DNA of 64,000 bases. Origin: Streptomyces albogriseolus (GTDB taxonomy: Bacteria > Actinomycetota > Actinomycetes > Streptomycetales > Streptomycetaceae). A model generated the notes under the pieces. That model was given only the letters and a program-made list of their open reading frames with translations, was not told the DNA's origin and made no database searches. The stretch lies in contig BMVA01000001.1 in assembly GCA_014650475.1 (NCBI GenBank), positions 620,001-684,000 on the forward strand, written 5' to 3'. The position numbers were made by a program, and so were the translations under genes. Of the stretch, positions 63,573-64,000 are shown piece after piece; the stretch's first letter is position 1, and each line of letters begins with the position of its first letter.

Positions 63573-64000
63573 TCAGCGCAGCAGCAGCTGCAGTCCCCCC
63601 GCCACCGTCGCCGCGATGACCAGGTGCTCGAAGAGCCGTTGGTCGATCCGTGTCACCGCCCACTTGCCGAGGAACGCGCCCGGCACCACGAACAGCACCA
63701 GGGCCGCGTCCAGCAGCAGGGAGTCCGCGTCGATCAGGCCGAGGCCCGCGCTGAAGGGCAGCTTGGACGTGTTGACGATGAGGAAGAAGAACGCCGACGT
63801 GCCCAGGAAGCCCAGCTTCCGGAAGCCCGCGGAGAGCAGGTACAGCGACATCACCGGGCCGCCCGCGTTGGCGACCATGGTGGTGAAGCCGCCGAGGACG
63901 CCGTAGGAGCGGGCCTTGACGCGGCCGGCCCGGGTGACCACCCCGTCGGGCTCCTCCTCGGCGTCGGCGCGGCGCCGTCGCCACACCGTCACCCCGGCCA
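63573..64000 (-). CDS. TauE/SafE-family permease (5' partial)
   Basis: This is the C-terminal ~142 residues of a sulfite-exporter-type permease; the gene runs off the window. Four helices and the GFTTMVANAGGPVMSLYLLS signature (second half of the duplicated fold) are visible. It converges with the kinase gene across eight bases. Transport substrate is not known for this subgroup. Confidence 0.87.
   Translation of the reverse strand, partial: AGVTVWRRRRADAEEEPDGVVTRAGRVKARSYGVLGGFTTMVANAGGPVMSLYLLSAGFRKLGFLGTSAFFFLIVNTSKLPFSAGLGLIDADSLLLDAALVLFVVPGAFLGKWAVTRIDQRLFEHLVIAATVAGGLQLLLR

Overview
The window is high-GC actinomycete chromosome, almost certainly Streptomyces. The evidence is the extreme GC bias at third codon positions, frequent GTG/TTG starts with GGAGG-type ribosome binding sites, 4-nt ATGA/GTGA stop-start overlaps, and recognisable streptomycete proteins (XlnB-type GH11 xylanase with a CE4 acetyl xylan esterase, a BxlR/E/F/G/A-like operon, monomeric isocitrate dehydrogenase, paired DksA/TraR proteins, a fused SecDF). 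There is no rRNA, CRISPR array, transposase or integrase.

Layout. 1-12 kb is a plant-polysaccharide block: a secreted GH13 amylase (5' end missing), a GH3 beta-xylosidase/glucosidase with two ABC permeases and a lipoprotein binding protein, a divergent LacI repressor, a small alpha/beta hydrolase, and the xlnB-axeA pair. The same CGAAASTTTCG palindrome (S = G or C) lies upstream of both the transport operon and xlnB, suggesting one xylan regulon. 11.6-18.6 kb holds an Rv1733c-like membrane protein, an Mbl-type actin, two DksA/TraR zinc-finger proteins, a NarL-type two-component system, a small exported protein and SecDF. 18.9-20.2 kb is a DUF4157 protein with a C-terminal nuclease-like segment. 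20.2-29.4 kb has an ABC exporter behind a textbook SoxR-type promoter, a flippase-like membrane protein, an enoyl-CoA hydratase, an MscS channel, and a 1206-aa fusion of a sodium:solute symporter with GAF, SpoIIE phosphatase and HATPase domains. 29.6-32.8 kb carries icd and an N-formylglutamate amidohydrolase.

32.9-38.2 kb is the most system-like locus: a subtilisin-family protease, an ECF-like sigma factor and a 159-aa partner are overlapped in one operon, and a TPR-CHAT (caspase-like) protease diverges from it. I see this as a candidate regulated protease pair or conflict system; the function is inferred. Two PPOX flavoproteins follow.

39.7-57.6 kb is a polyol/myo-inositol catabolic region with four Gfo/Idh dehydrogenases, an SDR, a PhyH-type dioxygenase, a LacI regulator, an IolE/I-like TIM barrel, a CUT2-like ABC transporter, iolC, an aldolase, iolB, iolD and a GntR regulator. 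It is bracketed by two identical tRNA-Pro(GGG) genes in the same orientation. The final part (57.7-64 kb) has an exported EEP-family protein, a degraded toxin tail with its SUKH immunity gene, a DUF309 protein, cobF and cobK in convergent overlap, a diacylglycerol-kinase-like protein and the end of a TauE/SafE permease.
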